Shown here in pieces: positions 9,155 to 17,953 of a stretch of DNA of 50,969 bases. Source of the DNA: Phycisphaerae bacterium (GTDB taxonomy: Bacteria > Planctomycetota > Phycisphaerae > Phycisphaerales > SM1A02). Location: contig PAAJ01000017.1 of NCBI GenBank assembly GCA_002702575.1, positions 91,415 to 142,383 on the forward strand. The letters are read 5' to 3'. Numbering within the stretch: the stretch's first letter is position 1; each line of letters begins with the position of its first letter. The notes beneath the pieces are model-generated. The model had not been told where the DNA came from, searched no databases, and was given only the letters and a program-made list of their open reading frames with translations. The position numbers and the translations under genes are program-made.

Positions 9155-10132
9155 ATGATGATGAGCAATCAGGGCAAATCCGCGAATCGACAACTCGCCG
9201 ACATGCTGCTTCCAAACCTCTACAGAGCCTGTAACGGGCATCTCAGTGAGGTGCATTGGTTTCGGGCAGACTGGCAAAGGGGCGGTGCAGCGACTGGACG
9301 AGCCACTTGGCAGGTTGCGAATGGACCGCCACGTGACGTGATGGTGAAGTTTCCGATCCGAGCCAGGGAACTCCTCTGGATGCGAAGGCTTCAGCATCCC
9401 TCGGACAACCAGCTCCCGGTCGTCCCGCATCTGTACGCCTCCGGAAGCAGTCTCGAATCCTACGACCTGGCGTGGATCGTCATCGAGTGGCTGCCCTTCG
9501 GGCCTCTTGGCAAACGATGGCATGTCGATCATGTGAAGCGAACCGCCGAGGCGGTCACCCGCTTTCACAAGGAAGCTGACGAATTTCCTGTCGAAACGGA
9601 GAAAGCCAAACGGGAAGATTGGAATGCCTTGCATGAGAACGCACTGAAGAGCGTCAAAAGAAATCACATCGCGGAAGAGGCCCAATGGCTGACGCTGTTG
9701 GACAAACTGGCCGACGCCCTTCCCGACATGGTGACTCAATGGCGGTCCAGAGAAACCGATCACTGGATCCACGGTGATCTGCATCTGGCCAACGCCCTGA
9801 GTCGCAATGCGGCCGAGTCCGGCGACGTCACCCTCATCGATCTCGCGGAGGTCCGCCCTGGTCACTGGATCGAGGATGCGGTCTATCTCGAACGAAGACT
9901 CTGGGCCCGTCCGGAGCGACTGGAACAGGCACGCCCCGTACGAACGATCGCTCAGGCCCGAAAGGATGCCGGGCTGGCGACCGAACCGCATTACGAACAG
10001 CTGGCCGATATTCGCAGGGCACTGATGGCCGCCACAGCCCCGGCCTTCATGAAAACGGAAGGCCACCCCCGCTTTCTGGCAGCCTGCCGAGAGCAGTTGC
10101 TGCAGGCATTGAACCGCATCAATCAGGCCTGA
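9155..10132 (+). CDS. Aminoglycoside-phosphotransferase/choline-kinase-like protein (APH family)
   Basis: A 325-residue kinase-like protein. The ATP-binding lysine is likely K65 in VMVKFP. The catalytic Brenner motif is intact (HGDLHLANAL, residues 206-215, with H206, D208 and N213). The following metal-binding segment is TLIDLAEVRPGHWIEDA, which keeps the ID aspartate at 229 and a later GHWIED typical of APH-like kinases. In this superfamily such chromosomal genes phosphorylate small molecules such as sugars, homoserine or choline; drug resistance is not implied. Three adjacent Met codons (9155, 9158, 9161) make the exact start uncertain by two residues. It is first in a plus-strand run toward the TPR and rluA-like genes. 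Confidence 0.78.
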   Translation: MMMSNQGKSANRQLADMLLPNLYRACNGHLSEVHWFRADWQRGGAATGRATWQVANGPPRDVMVKFPIRARELLWMRRLQHPSDNQLPVVPHLYASGSSLESYDLAWIVIEWLPFGPLGKRWHVDHVKRTAEAVTRFHKEADEFPVETEKAKREDWNALHENALKSVKRNHIAEEAQWLTLLDKLADALPDMVTQWRSRETDHWIHGDLHLANALSRNAAESGDVTLIDLAEVRPGHWIEDAVYLERRLWARPERLEQARPVRTIAQARKDAGLATEPHYEQLADIRRALMAATAPAFMKTEGHPRFLAACREQLLQALNRINQA

Positions 10133-10242
10133 AGGCCCCTCTGGCCGATACGGCATTGCCCACCCTTCCAAGCCCCGATACCATGCGGTGCTTCGAACCG
10201 ATCGGAACTGATGGCCAGTTTCGATCCTCCCAGGAGCCGCCA

Positions 10243-11049
10243 ATGGATCGCGAACGCCTCCAACAGGTACAACAGTCGGACCTCAGCGAGAGCAGGGTCA
10301 ACGAAGATTTCGTCAACTGGATCAAGACCAGTGGCCCTTGGTACCTCCTGGCCATCCTGGTCGGCATCGCGGTCTACATGTACCTGGTCAACCTTCAACG
10401 GGCTGAAATCAGAGAACGTGAACAGGCCTGGTTCGATCTCAACGAGGCGGTCATGCCGGCCTCTCTTGAGGATGTTGCTCAGCGTCATGCCGAGATCGAC
10501 TCGGTCGGCACCCTTGCCAGACTTCGAGCCGCCAATACCTACCTTCAATCACTTCAGACCAATCTTGCCGTTGGTTCGAGTCTCGAAGAGGGAACCCCGC
10601 TCAGTGACGAGGATCGTACGTTCGGTCTGGCTCAGGCCGATCGTCTCTACAAGCAGATCGTCAGCGAGGACAGCGGAGACTTCGGCGACACCATCACCAC
10701 GGTCTCGGCGCTCAACGGTCTGGCTGCCATCTCGGAATCCCAGGGTGACGTCGATGCGGCTCGTGGTTACTACGAACAGGCCGCCGAACGAGCGGACACC
10801 TGGTATCCGATCCTGGCAGAGCAGTCTCGACAACGCGCCACGACGGCTGATCTGTACGCAACGGAAATCCTGCTGCCGGATCCACCATCGCCGGTCACGA
10901 CACCAAGCGGCATTCCGGCAACTCAGATCGATCCGCTCGACATCGACAACATCCTGAATCTGCCGACACCAGCGGTGGACGCACCCCCTGCGGCGACCGA
11001 AGGTCCGTCACAGGATTCGGATGAATCGACACCCGCGGACAGTCCATGA
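10243..11049 (+). CDS. Membrane-anchored TPR-like protein (YfgM-type layout)
   Basis: A 268-residue protein from the ATG at 10243, picked because AGGAG lies seven bases upstream; the frame opens earlier at 10156 without a ribosome site. A cytoplasmic N-terminus of about 25 residues (DRERLQQVQQSDLSESRVNEDFVNWIKTS) precedes one TM helix (WYLLAILVGIAVYMYLV). A helical region with TPR-like pairs follows (LARLRAANTYLQSL, ALNGLAAISESQGDVDAARGYYEQAAE). The last 60 residues are a low-complexity Pro/Thr/Asp/Ser tail. This layout resembles YfgM/Anc-type proteins that sit near the secretion machinery, but no specific function can be claimed. Its stop overlaps the rluA-like start as ATGA. Confidence 0.7.
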   Translation: MDRERLQQVQQSDLSESRVNEDFVNWIKTSGPWYLLAILVGIAVYMYLVNLQRAEIREREQAWFDLNEAVMPASLEDVAQRHAEIDSVGTLARLRAANTYLQSLQTNLAVGSSLEEGTPLSDEDRTFGLAQADRLYKQIVSEDSGDFGDTITTVSALNGLAAISESQGDVDAARGYYEQAAERADTWYPILAEQSRQRATTADLYATEILLPDPPSPVTTPSGIPATQIDPLDIDNILNLPTPAVDAPPAATEGPSQDSDESTPADSP

Positions 11050-12293
11050 GTGACACCCCAGACAGCTTGAACCCTCAAGCTGATTCTGGAGATGGGCCGC
11101 TGATCAACGCAGGCGGCAAGGTCGACGCCGGTCGATTGCACGAGCTCTATGAATCGCTGACTGATGACGATGGCGCGATCATTGTGGATTTCACGCTCAC
11201 AAGGGATCTCAACAAACGACTTGATCGATATCTCGTCGACAGAATCCCCTTCCTCAGTCGCACCTCTCTTCAGAGACTCATTGCAGAGCAGGCCGTCCAG
11301 GTCAATGGACGCCACCCCAAGGCATCCACTCGACTGCGAAAGAACGACACGGTCACGGTCGCCATACCACCGCCTCCAAGCTCGGAACTTCCGGCCGATG
11401 AGATGCCGCTGGACATCATGTATGAAGATCGGGATTTCCTGATTCTCAACAAGCAGGACGATGTCATCGTCCACCCGGCAAGAACACATCAAAGGGGAAC
11501 GTTGGTCAATGGCCTCGCGTGGTACTGCAACCAGAAGGCGGCCACGCTGTCTGATGTCGGACGTGAAGAGGCGAGGCCGGGTGTCGTGCACAGACTTGAC
11601 CGACATACGACCGGAGTGATGGTCTTCGCCAAGTCCGATGTCGCCCACTGGAGACTTGGCCGACAGTTCGAACAACGACGAACGCGCAAACGGTATCTGG
11701 CAGTCGTCCATGGCAAGGTCGAGCCGCTGACGGATGTGATCGATGTGCCACTGGGAAAGCATCTCACGCTCAGGGACCACTACGCCGTTCGGTGGGATGA
11801 GTCGGGCAAGGAAGCCGTCACCATCTACCGGGTGCGGGAGCGATACGAGAAGTTCACACTCGTCGAACTGGAATTGCGTACGGGCCGGACGCATCAGATC
11901 CGCGTACACCTCTCCCATCTTGGCTGGCCGATTGCAGGCGACGACTACTATGGCGGTCGCCATCTGCTGGGCAGGGACATCTTCGGACCCGGCGAAGAAC
12001 CCGGCATGACCGCATCGAGCCCGATCCTCAAGAGGCAGGCACTCCATGCGGGGCTGCTGGGATTCGAGCATCCCAAGGACGATTCGCCTGTCACATTCAC
12101 GGCGCCACTGCCGACCGATCTCAGGACACTGGTTCTGCTGCTCCGCAAGCACCAGTTCGTCTCAAGGCATGAGGTGCCCGGGATCGAACTGGATCTGACG
12201 ATGATGCTGGAGGAATCAGCGGAGCTTGAGCAGAACGGCTGCAGCGACGACCGCGACCACCCCGACAATCCAGAATCTGACCACGACCTGTGA
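11046..12293 (+). CDS. RluA-family pseudouridine synthase with S4 domain
   Basis: A 415-residue RNA pseudouridine synthase. After a roughly 45-residue extension comes an S4 RNA-binding domain (KRLDRYLVDRIP...LQRLIAEQAVQVNG). The catalytic domain then carries the family signature HRLDRHTTGVMVFAKS, whose second aspartate is the nucleophile. GRTHQIRVHLSHLGWPIAGDDYYGG is the conserved RTHQIRVH block. The S4 domain argues for an RluD/RluC-like enzyme acting on 23S rRNA, but the exact target cannot be assigned. It overlaps the TPR gene by four bases upstream. Its last 78 bases lie antisense over the 3' end of mraY, an unusually deep convergent overlap. The tail after LRKHQFVSRHEVPGIELD is a lineage-specific extension of about 40 residues. 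Confidence 0.88.
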   Translation: MSDTPDSLNPQADSGDGPLINAGGKVDAGRLHELYESLTDDDGAIIVDFTLTRDLNKRLDRYLVDRIPFLSRTSLQRLIAEQAVQVNGRHPKASTRLRKNDTVTVAIPPPPSSELPADEMPLDIMYEDRDFLILNKQDDVIVHPARTHQRGTLVNGLAWYCNQKAATLSDVGREEARPGVVHRLDRHTTGVMVFAKSDVAHWRLGRQFEQRRTRKRYLAVVHGKVEPLTDVIDVPLGKHLTLRDHYAVRWDESGKEAVTIYRVRERYEKFTLVELELRTGRTHQIRVHLSHLGWPIAGDDYYGGRHLLGRDIFGPGEEPGMTASSPILKRQALHAGLLGFEHPKDDSPVTFTAPLPTDLRTLVLLLRKHQFVSRHEVPGIELDLTMMLEESAELEQNGCSDDRDHPDNPESDHDL

Positions 12294-13382
12294 TTCGGAC
12301 CAGCCACCGAGATGGAAGTGATGGTGGATGGGCGTGCATCTGAAAATGCGTTTGCCGCCACTGATCCTGAACCAGCCGACCTGCATCATCACGCTCAGAA
12401 GCTCCCAGTAGAACACGGCGCCGATCACGATCAGCATCACTTCCTGGCGAATGGAGCACGCGAGTGTGGCCAGCAGGCCGCCGAGTGGCAGTGAGCCGGT
12501 ATCGCCCATGAACACTCGAGCGGGCGCGCAGTTGAACCACAGAAATCCAAGGCACGCTCCGGCCATGGCCCCCGCGACCACCATCAGCTCCTCGGAACCT
12601 TCCACGAAGGGAAACAGCATGTACTGGGCGCGGCCTGATGAACCGGAAATGTAGGCCAGCAGCATCAATGCCAGCGATGCGATCAGCATCAATCCCGGAG
12701 CCAGACCATCCATGCCATCCGAGAGATTGACCGCGTTGGAGGTTCCGGCGATCCAGAGCATCACGATGATCACGAATGGAAGCCAGCCGAGCACGATGAC
12801 CGAAGGCTCGAGCATGAGGCTCTCCGTCCCGGGCTGGTAGGTTCTCTGGAATGGCAGCGTCAGGACTCTGGCAGATTCACTGTCGCCGGTTCGCCAGAGA
12901 TACAGCCCGCAGACCAGACCCAGTCCGAGCTGGAAGAGCAGCTTCTCCCATGCCAAGAGACCCTCACGAGCACCTGGCCGCCTCCGAGCCGTCGTGAGCT
13001 TGAGCCAGTCATCGAAGCCGCCGAGAACGGCCAGCCAGACAAGCACGATCAGGCAGAGAAAGACATAGCTGTTGAACAGATCCGCCAGCAGAACCGTCGT
13101 GACGAAGATCGCCGAGGCGATCAGGATGCCGCCCATGGTGGGCACATTGGCCTTGGTGGCCATCAACTGGTTCAGATCCGCGTTGTAGAACTCGGGAGAG
13201 TCACCGAGTTTCTGGCGAAGCAGCCACCGGATCGTCCGTTCACCGAAGCACAGGACGATTGCAAAGGACAGGATGACCGCGAAGAAGGCCCGGAATTCGA
13301 TCTGATAGAGAACCTGCAGCAGCGAATAGCCGCCGAAGGATTCCAGCCAGTCGTGTCCGGATTGAAGGAGGTTGTAGAACAT
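12216..13382 (-). CDS. mraY: Phospho-N-acetylmuramoyl-pentapeptide transferase MraY
   Basis: Integral membrane enzyme that moves phospho-MurNAc-pentapeptide from UDP to undecaprenyl phosphate, forming lipid I. The 388-residue length and about ten TM segments fit the family. Signature blocks are KANVPTMGGIL, FDDWLKL (catalytic aspartates), TSNAVNLSDGMDGLAPG, MGDTGSLPLGG and the C-terminal PIHHHFHLGGWSE triple-histidine loop. Start is the ATG at 13382, with AAGGA only one base before it. It is third in the minus-strand order murE-murF-mraY, 25 bases after murF. Its 3' end overlaps the convergent rluA-like gene by 78 bases. Confidence 0.95.
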   Translation of the reverse strand: MFYNLLQSGHDWLESFGGYSLLQVLYQIEFRAFFAVILSFAIVLCFGERTIRWLLRQKLGDSPEFYNADLNQLMATKANVPTMGGILIASAIFVTTVLLADLFNSYVFLCLIVLVWLAVLGGFDDWLKLTTARRRPGAREGLLAWEKLLFQLGLGLVCGLYLWRTGDSESARVLTLPFQRTYQPGTESLMLEPSVIVLGWLPFVIIVMLWIAGTSNAVNLSDGMDGLAPGLMLIASLALMLLAYISGSSGRAQYMLFPFVEGSEELMVVAGAMAGACLGFLWFNCAPARVFMGDTGSLPLGGLLATLACSIRQEVMLIVIGAVFYWELLSVMMQVGWFRISGGKRIFRCTPIHHHFHLGGWSESQVVVRFWIVGVVAVVAAAVLLKLR

Positions 13383-13407
13383 GTCCTTGTCACACTGCTA
13401 TCGACCT

Positions 13408-14772
13408 TCAGGCCGTTGCAGCTTCCGATTCGAGGTCACCTGTCTTTCGAATGATTCGTTCCAGCCTCATTCCCCGAGAGCCCTTGATCAAAACAAGATC
13501 CCCCGGATGGAATCCAGACACGATGTGATCAATGGCCGCATCGTCAAGCCTCTCCCATGCCGTGACTGGGCAGGGACCGTGGTCACGGACCTGATTCGCC
13601 AAGGAACTCATGGCCTGGCCGACCAGAAAAAGATGATCGATCGATCGGCGATCATGAGATGCCTGAATGGCCCCTTTCAGGTCGGCATGAAGGTCCGTGG
13701 CCTCTTCCCCGAGCTCAAGCATGTCACCCAGAATCACGATCCGTCTGCCATCGGAGGGCACCTCTGGAAAGGCTGCCAGTGAAGCTGCCACCGAATCCGG
13801 ATTCGCGTTGTACGCATCATCGACGAATCGAACTCCGGACCGGAGCAGTTCGGTTCCTCGACCAGCGGACGGCAGGCTGCTCGACAAGGCCTCTGAAATT
13901 CGATCATCGCCAAGCCCTGCGATTCTGGCTGTGGCAATCACCGCCAGGGCATTGATGGCCTGATGCCGCCCCGGAACATGGAAGACGAATCGAGATCCAT
14001 CCGACAGATGAAGGCCGTCGGCATCACGTGCCATCAAGCGTGGATCCGAGCTGGGCCGATCACCATGCCGCAGCACGGTGACATCGTTTCGGACATCGAC
14101 CTCATGGCCGTCATCATGCACGATGGCCATGCCCTCCGACGAGAGATGATCGAGCAGTGAATACTTCTCCTTGCGGACCCCCTCGACGGACTGGAGCCCC
14201 TCGAGATGCCCTCGCCCGACCAGCGTGATGATGCCGACATCCGGTCTGGCACATCGAGCCAGACTCGCGATCTCGCCCGGACTGCTGGTTCCCATCTCGA
14301 GAATGACATAGTCATCCCCGGGGCGGGCTCTGAGCAGACTCATGGGACCACCGATGTGGTTGTTCCAGGATGCCGGACTGGCGGAACCCGTCAGGATCGA
14401 ACCCAGCACATGGTGCAGAAGGTCCTTGGTCGTCGTCTTGCCTGCCGTCCCTGTAATCGCAATGACCCGGGTTCCTGCCAGCTGCTCACGCCAATGACCG
14501 GCCAGTGTGGCAATCGCGGCCAGTACATCCTCCACGAGCAGACATGGAATGGACGCGTCGACAGCCCGATCCACGATCGCCATCACGGCGCCTGCCGAAC
14601 GGGCCGCTTCGAGATAGTCGTGACCATCATGCGATTCACCTCGAATCGCGACATACACACCACCTTCAAGCGACTCCCTGGTGTCGTGGCCGAAACAGAC
14701 GGGCGGAGTCGTCGGGCACGGCCCCAGCCATCGCCCTCTGGTCATGGTCGCCATGTCAACAGGGTCAAACAT
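13408..14772 (-). CDS. murF: UDP-MurNAc-tripeptide:D-alanyl-D-alanine ligase MurF
   Basis: Cytoplasmic ATP-dependent ligase that adds D-Ala-D-Ala to UDP-MurNAc-tripeptide. The protein has 454 residues from the ATG at 14772. The Mur ligase P-loop is ITGTAGKTTTKDLLHHVL (usual GTNGKTT/GSxGKT). Further blocks are SWNNHIGGP, LEMGTSSPGEIASLA (MurF-specific EMG block), DDAYNANPDS (the hallmark DxYNANPxS), GDMLELG and the C-terminal VLIKGSRGMRLERII. The start at 14772 overlaps the murE stop by eight bases and has a G-rich ribosome site upstream. The frame continues open to 14850 inside murE, but family length and context favour the later start. Confidence 0.94.
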   Translation of the reverse strand: MFDPVDMATMTRGRWLGPCPTTPPVCFGHDTRESLEGGVYVAIRGESHDGHDYLEAARSAGAVMAIVDRAVDASIPCLLVEDVLAAIATLAGHWREQLAGTRVIAITGTAGKTTTKDLLHHVLGSILTGSASPASWNNHIGGPMSLLRARPGDDYVILEMGTSSPGEIASLARCARPDVGIITLVGRGHLEGLQSVEGVRKEKYSLLDHLSSEGMAIVHDDGHEVDVRNDVTVLRHGDRPSSDPRLMARDADGLHLSDGSRFVFHVPGRHQAINALAVIATARIAGLGDDRISEALSSSLPSAGRGTELLRSGVRFVDDAYNANPDSVAASLAAFPEVPSDGRRIVILGDMLELGEEATDLHADLKGAIQASHDRRSIDHLFLVGQAMSSLANQVRDHGPCPVTAWERLDDAAIDHIVSGFHPGDLVLIKGSRGMRLERIIRKTGDLESEAATA

Positions 14773-16240
14773 CTGCAGAGACCGTCCCCCCTGCCGCCTT
14801 GATGGCCTCACGCGCAACTCGACGATCATCAAAGGGAATGACCTGATCACCGATCAACTGAGCGCACTCGTGGCCTTTGCCGGCAATCAGAAGCAGATCA
14901 TGCTCATCGCAGTCTTCCACGGCGGTCTGGATCGCCCGGGCACGATCCGGTTCCACCACCACACCGTGTTCATCGGAGATACCCGCCAGAATGTCATCAA
15001 TGATGGCACGGGGTGTCTCCGTCCTGGGATTGTCTGATGTGACATAGGCCACATCGGCCAATCGATCCGCGACGGCGCCCATTCGTGGACGCTTGAGCGG
15101 ATCCCGATCTCCACCACAGCCAAAGACGACTCGAAGCTTGCCGTTGGATGGAACCAACGGTCTGAGCGATTCGAGGGCGTGGGCCAACGCCTGGTCGGTG
15201 TGGGCGAAGTCAACGTAGATTCTGGCACCACAACCGGTGATATCGACCGGCTCCAGCCGTCCCCTTGGAACAGGAAGGGTCTCCAGTGAAGAGCATTCCG
15301 AATCGACTCCACTGGCGACCAGGGCCGCCATCGCCTGGGCGAGATTCATTGCATTGTGGGCACCCGGCATTCGGAGCCGCGTCTGAATGATTCGATCGGG
15401 CCATTCGATCTGGACAGCGCCGGTGTGGTCATGAGTGACCTTGACATGAGCCGGACCATCGGAGTGCATTCGACAGCCGATGACACGCACTGGACTGGCC
15501 GCAGCCATGATGGCTGCGACCGGATCATCCAGGTTGACCACTGAGAACGCCGGTGGCTTCAGGCCAGCGAAGAGTGCGCGTTTGGCAGCGGCATAGGCCT
15601 TCATGCTTCCGTGGAAGTCGAGGTGATCACCCGACAGGTTCGTGAAGATGGCACACCGGATATCCAGATCATTCATTCGACCCAGGGAGATTCCATGGCT
15701 GCTCGCCTCCATCACGACTCGCTTGCAGCCGTGATGAAGCATTCTCGCCATGATCCGTCGAAGTTCCAGGGGAGGCGGTGTCGTCAATCTCGATGGCGTC
15801 ACATCCTTCGAGTCATCGATCTCGATGGAGCCGATCAGACCGGTCTGTGAACCAAACAGATGATGAAGAAAGGTTGCCGTCGTCGTCTTTCCGTTGGTGC
15901 CCGTCACCGCGAACACGGGAAGTGCCGCAAGAGGTGATTCAAAGAGACGATCCGCCATGAGAACGGCATGATCCGAGGGCGAGTTGGATCTGATCACGGG
16001 GATCGTCGCATGCTCACATCCACGCGAGTCCACCAGAACCGCCACGGCGCCAGCCTGCCGGGCCTGGTCGATGAAGGTTCGTCCATCGAAGCGGGAACCG
16101 GAACGAGCGACGAACAGGCACCCCGGGGTGACATCTCGCGCATCCTCGACGATATCACTCACCACGATCGCCTCCGCACCGGGAGGGCACGTGAGCGGCA
16201 GCTGTCCGATGAGTTCACTGAGGGGCTTCGCCCAGCGCAT
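14765..16240 (-). CDS. murE: UDP-MurNAc-L-alanyl-D-glutamate:meso-diaminopimelate ligase MurE
   Basis: Cytoplasmic ligase that adds the third residue of the peptidoglycan stem peptide. The 491-residue protein shows the P-loop TGTNGKTTTATFLHHLF, EASSHGISLGRM, NLSGDHLDFHG and FAHTDQALAHAL. It also has DNPRTETPRAIIDDI: the DNPR motif marks ligases using meso-diaminopimelate rather than lysine. The C-terminal AGKGHE motif is present. The start ATG at 16240 has GGAG seven bases upstream. It leads a murE-murF-mraY run, a fragment of the dcw cluster. The presence of intact murE/F and mraY with a DAP motif argues for a normal peptidoglycan wall, which older literature denied for planctomycetes. Confidence 0.95.
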   Translation of the reverse strand: MRWAKPLSELIGQLPLTCPPGAEAIVVSDIVEDARDVTPGCLFVARSGSRFDGRTFIDQARQAGAVAVLVDSRGCEHATIPVIRSNSPSDHAVLMADRLFESPLAALPVFAVTGTNGKTTTATFLHHLFGSQTGLIGSIEIDDSKDVTPSRLTTPPPLELRRIMARMLHHGCKRVVMEASSHGISLGRMNDLDIRCAIFTNLSGDHLDFHGSMKAYAAAKRALFAGLKPPAFSVVNLDDPVAAIMAAASPVRVIGCRMHSDGPAHVKVTHDHTGAVQIEWPDRIIQTRLRMPGAHNAMNLAQAMAALVASGVDSECSSLETLPVPRGRLEPVDITGCGARIYVDFAHTDQALAHALESLRPLVPSNGKLRVVFGCGGDRDPLKRPRMGAVADRLADVAYVTSDNPRTETPRAIIDDILAGISDEHGVVVEPDRARAIQTAVEDCDEHDLLLIAGKGHECAQLIGDQVIPFDDRRVAREAIKAAGGTVSADV

Positions 16241-16320
16241 TCCGTCGCTCCAGGCACATGAGTGGTTAGACCAGTTTCGAATCGTGCTCCGAGTATAGAT
16301 CGACCATCAAACGGCGTCTC

Positions 16321-17361
16321 TCAAAGAAGAAGCATCGCATCGCCGTAGCTGTAGAAGCGATAACCCGATTCAACCGCCACGGCATAGGCCTCCTGCATCA
16401 GTGGCAGACCGATTCGAGCGGCCACCAGCGCCAGAAGCGTCGACCGTGGCAGGTGGAAATTCGTCATCAGGACATCCACATGTCTCCAATTCCAGGGGGG
16501 CGAGATCATGAGATCGGTCGAATCGGACCAGTCTCCTGCCGGCAGCTGGTCAGGCAGTGATTCCAGCACACGTGCGGTCGTGGTTCCGACGGCCACGATC
16601 CGGCCCGTTCTGCCGGGATCCATGAGCACGTCAAGCGTGGGCTTGTCGACGGTGCAATCCTCACGATGCATCGGATGGTCTTCCAGAGTCGGCGACGTGA
16701 CTGGCAGAAAGGTCCCCTGCCCCACATGGAGAACCACTTCCAGAAAACGAATCCCTCGATCTCCCAGCCGGGATTCCAGTTCATCTGTGAAATGCAGGCC
16801 CGCAGTCGGCGCCGCGACGGATCCGGGCTCCCGTGCATAGATCGTCTGGTACCAGTCCTGTTCCTGTTGTTCGTCGATTTCCGTCTCGCCTCTTGCCCGG
16901 AGGATGTAGGGCGGCAATGGTGTCCGTCCGCATGATGCCAGGATGTCCTGAACGGATCGTGTCGACTGAACTGAGACGGCCCAGTCCTTGCCGTGCTTTT
17001 CCGCGAGTTCGAGAATCGGCCCACCGGGCTCCAGTTGAATCGAACAGCCAGCACGGAGTCGCCCGTTGCTTCGGAGCATCACGAGCCAGCGACCAGGCTC
17101 CAGTTCCTTCAGAAACAGTCCGGAGACACGGCCTCCGCTGTCGACACGATGGCCCTTCAGTCGAGCAGGCAGAACACGGGAACGATTCCGAACAAGGAGA
17201 TCGGTAGGGTCCAGCAGATCCGGAAGATCCCTGACACGATGGTGCTCGATGGAGCCGGAGGCTGACCGAACCACCATCAGACGAGCCTCGTCTCTGGGCT
17301 CATGTGGCCTGGTTGCGATCAGATCATCAGGCAAGTCGTAATCAAGTTCATCCAACCGCAT
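16321..17361 (-). CDS. queA: S-adenosylmethionine:tRNA ribosyltransferase-isomerase QueA
   Basis: Enzyme of queuosine synthesis that transfers and isomerises the ribosyl part of SAM onto 7-aminomethyl-7-deazaguanine in tRNA. The 346-residue protein begins with the standard RLDELDYDLPDDLIATRPHEPRDEARLMVV block. It contains LPARLKGHR, PPYILR, YQTIYAREPGSVAAPTAGLHFT (the QueA signature), HVGQGTFLPV and the C-terminal NFHLPRSTLLALVAA and FYSYGDAMLLL blocks. Length matches the family. No ribosome site stands out before the ATG at 17361. It lies 80 bases upstream of murE on the same strand. No other que genes are in the window. Confidence 0.95.
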   Translation of the reverse strand: MRLDELDYDLPDDLIATRPHEPRDEARLMVVRSASGSIEHHRVRDLPDLLDPTDLLVRNRSRVLPARLKGHRVDSGGRVSGLFLKELEPGRWLVMLRSNGRLRAGCSIQLEPGGPILELAEKHGKDWAVSVQSTRSVQDILASCGRTPLPPYILRARGETEIDEQQEQDWYQTIYAREPGSVAAPTAGLHFTDELESRLGDRGIRFLEVVLHVGQGTFLPVTSPTLEDHPMHREDCTVDKPTLDVLMDPGRTGRIVAVGTTTARVLESLPDQLPAGDWSDSTDLMISPPWNWRHVDVLMTNFHLPRSTLLALVAARIGLPLMQEAYAVAVESGYRFYSYGDAMLLL

Positions 17362-17539
17362 GTCGTGTCGTCACCATCATGTTGATTCTGAACAGCAACC
17401 GTCACAGAGCGAACGGTCCGCACAACTGATCATCCACTGGATGTGCCGCCTGGGCAACCCGCCAGGCCCGCTGTTATCGGGAAGTCGATGAGCCGCCTGT
17501 CCGGGTCGACCACGGAGCTGTTCTTGCTCCGAGATTGGC

Positions 17540-17953
17540 ATGGACACGATTTCCGCCATCTCAGCGTCTCAGCCCCTGCCCTCATCCATTGGTCCGAACC
17601 AGTCGGCCGCATCTTCCACAGGATGCGCGAACACTCCGGAAGCCTTCAAAGGCAGTCGTGATCAGATCAACTGGAGCCCGGGAATGTGGTGGCTGCTGAA
17701 CCGATATGAATATCTCTTCGAGGGGCTGCTTCCCCAGAATCAGGCCAGGGAAGTCGTCATCGAAGCGAACACCACGTCGAGTTCGGAAACGTCGAATCTG
17801 GATTCCGCTCACCCACACTGGAACGAGTCCCGATTGATCAACCCGCCACCCGCAGCTGCGACCCTTCCGGCAGGCAGCATGGAGGTCCCGATCAGCCGAC
17901 CATTGATCGTTGATCAGCCTGTGACCGGTTCGTTTGTGGATCTGATTGCCTGA
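17540..17953 (+). CDS. Small hypothetical protein, 137 residues
   Basis: Unrecognised. The predicted product is soluble, with no signal peptide or TM segment. It is serine/asparagine/proline-rich at both ends around a more ordered core, SPGMWWLLNRYEYLFEGLLPQNQAREVVIEANT. Codon choice in the core (CTG, ATC, GAA, GTC) resembles neighbouring genes, which is the main reason to accept it as coding. It stands alone on the plus strand between queA and the HExxH gene. Its last 62 bases overlap the 3' end of the latter. There is only a weak purine stretch (CCGAGA) before the ATG. It may be a lineage-restricted protein; no function is proposed. Confidence 0.5.
   Translation: MDTISAISASQPLPSSIGPNQSAASSTGCANTPEAFKGSRDQINWSPGMWWLLNRYEYLFEGLLPQNQAREVVIEANTTSSSETSNLDSAHPHWNESRLINPPPAAATLPAGSMEVPISRPLIVDQPVTGSFVDLIA

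Noticed and set aside
9155-10132. Antibiotic resistance role for the APH-like gene
   Set aside because: The motif only shows the APH kinase fold. Housekeeping context, lack of mobile elements and broad use of the fold give no support for drug modification.
9083-10243. 386-codon minus-strand frame across the APH-like gene
   Set aside because: The plus strand carries the intact HGDLHLANAL kinase motif. The antisense frame has no known domain.
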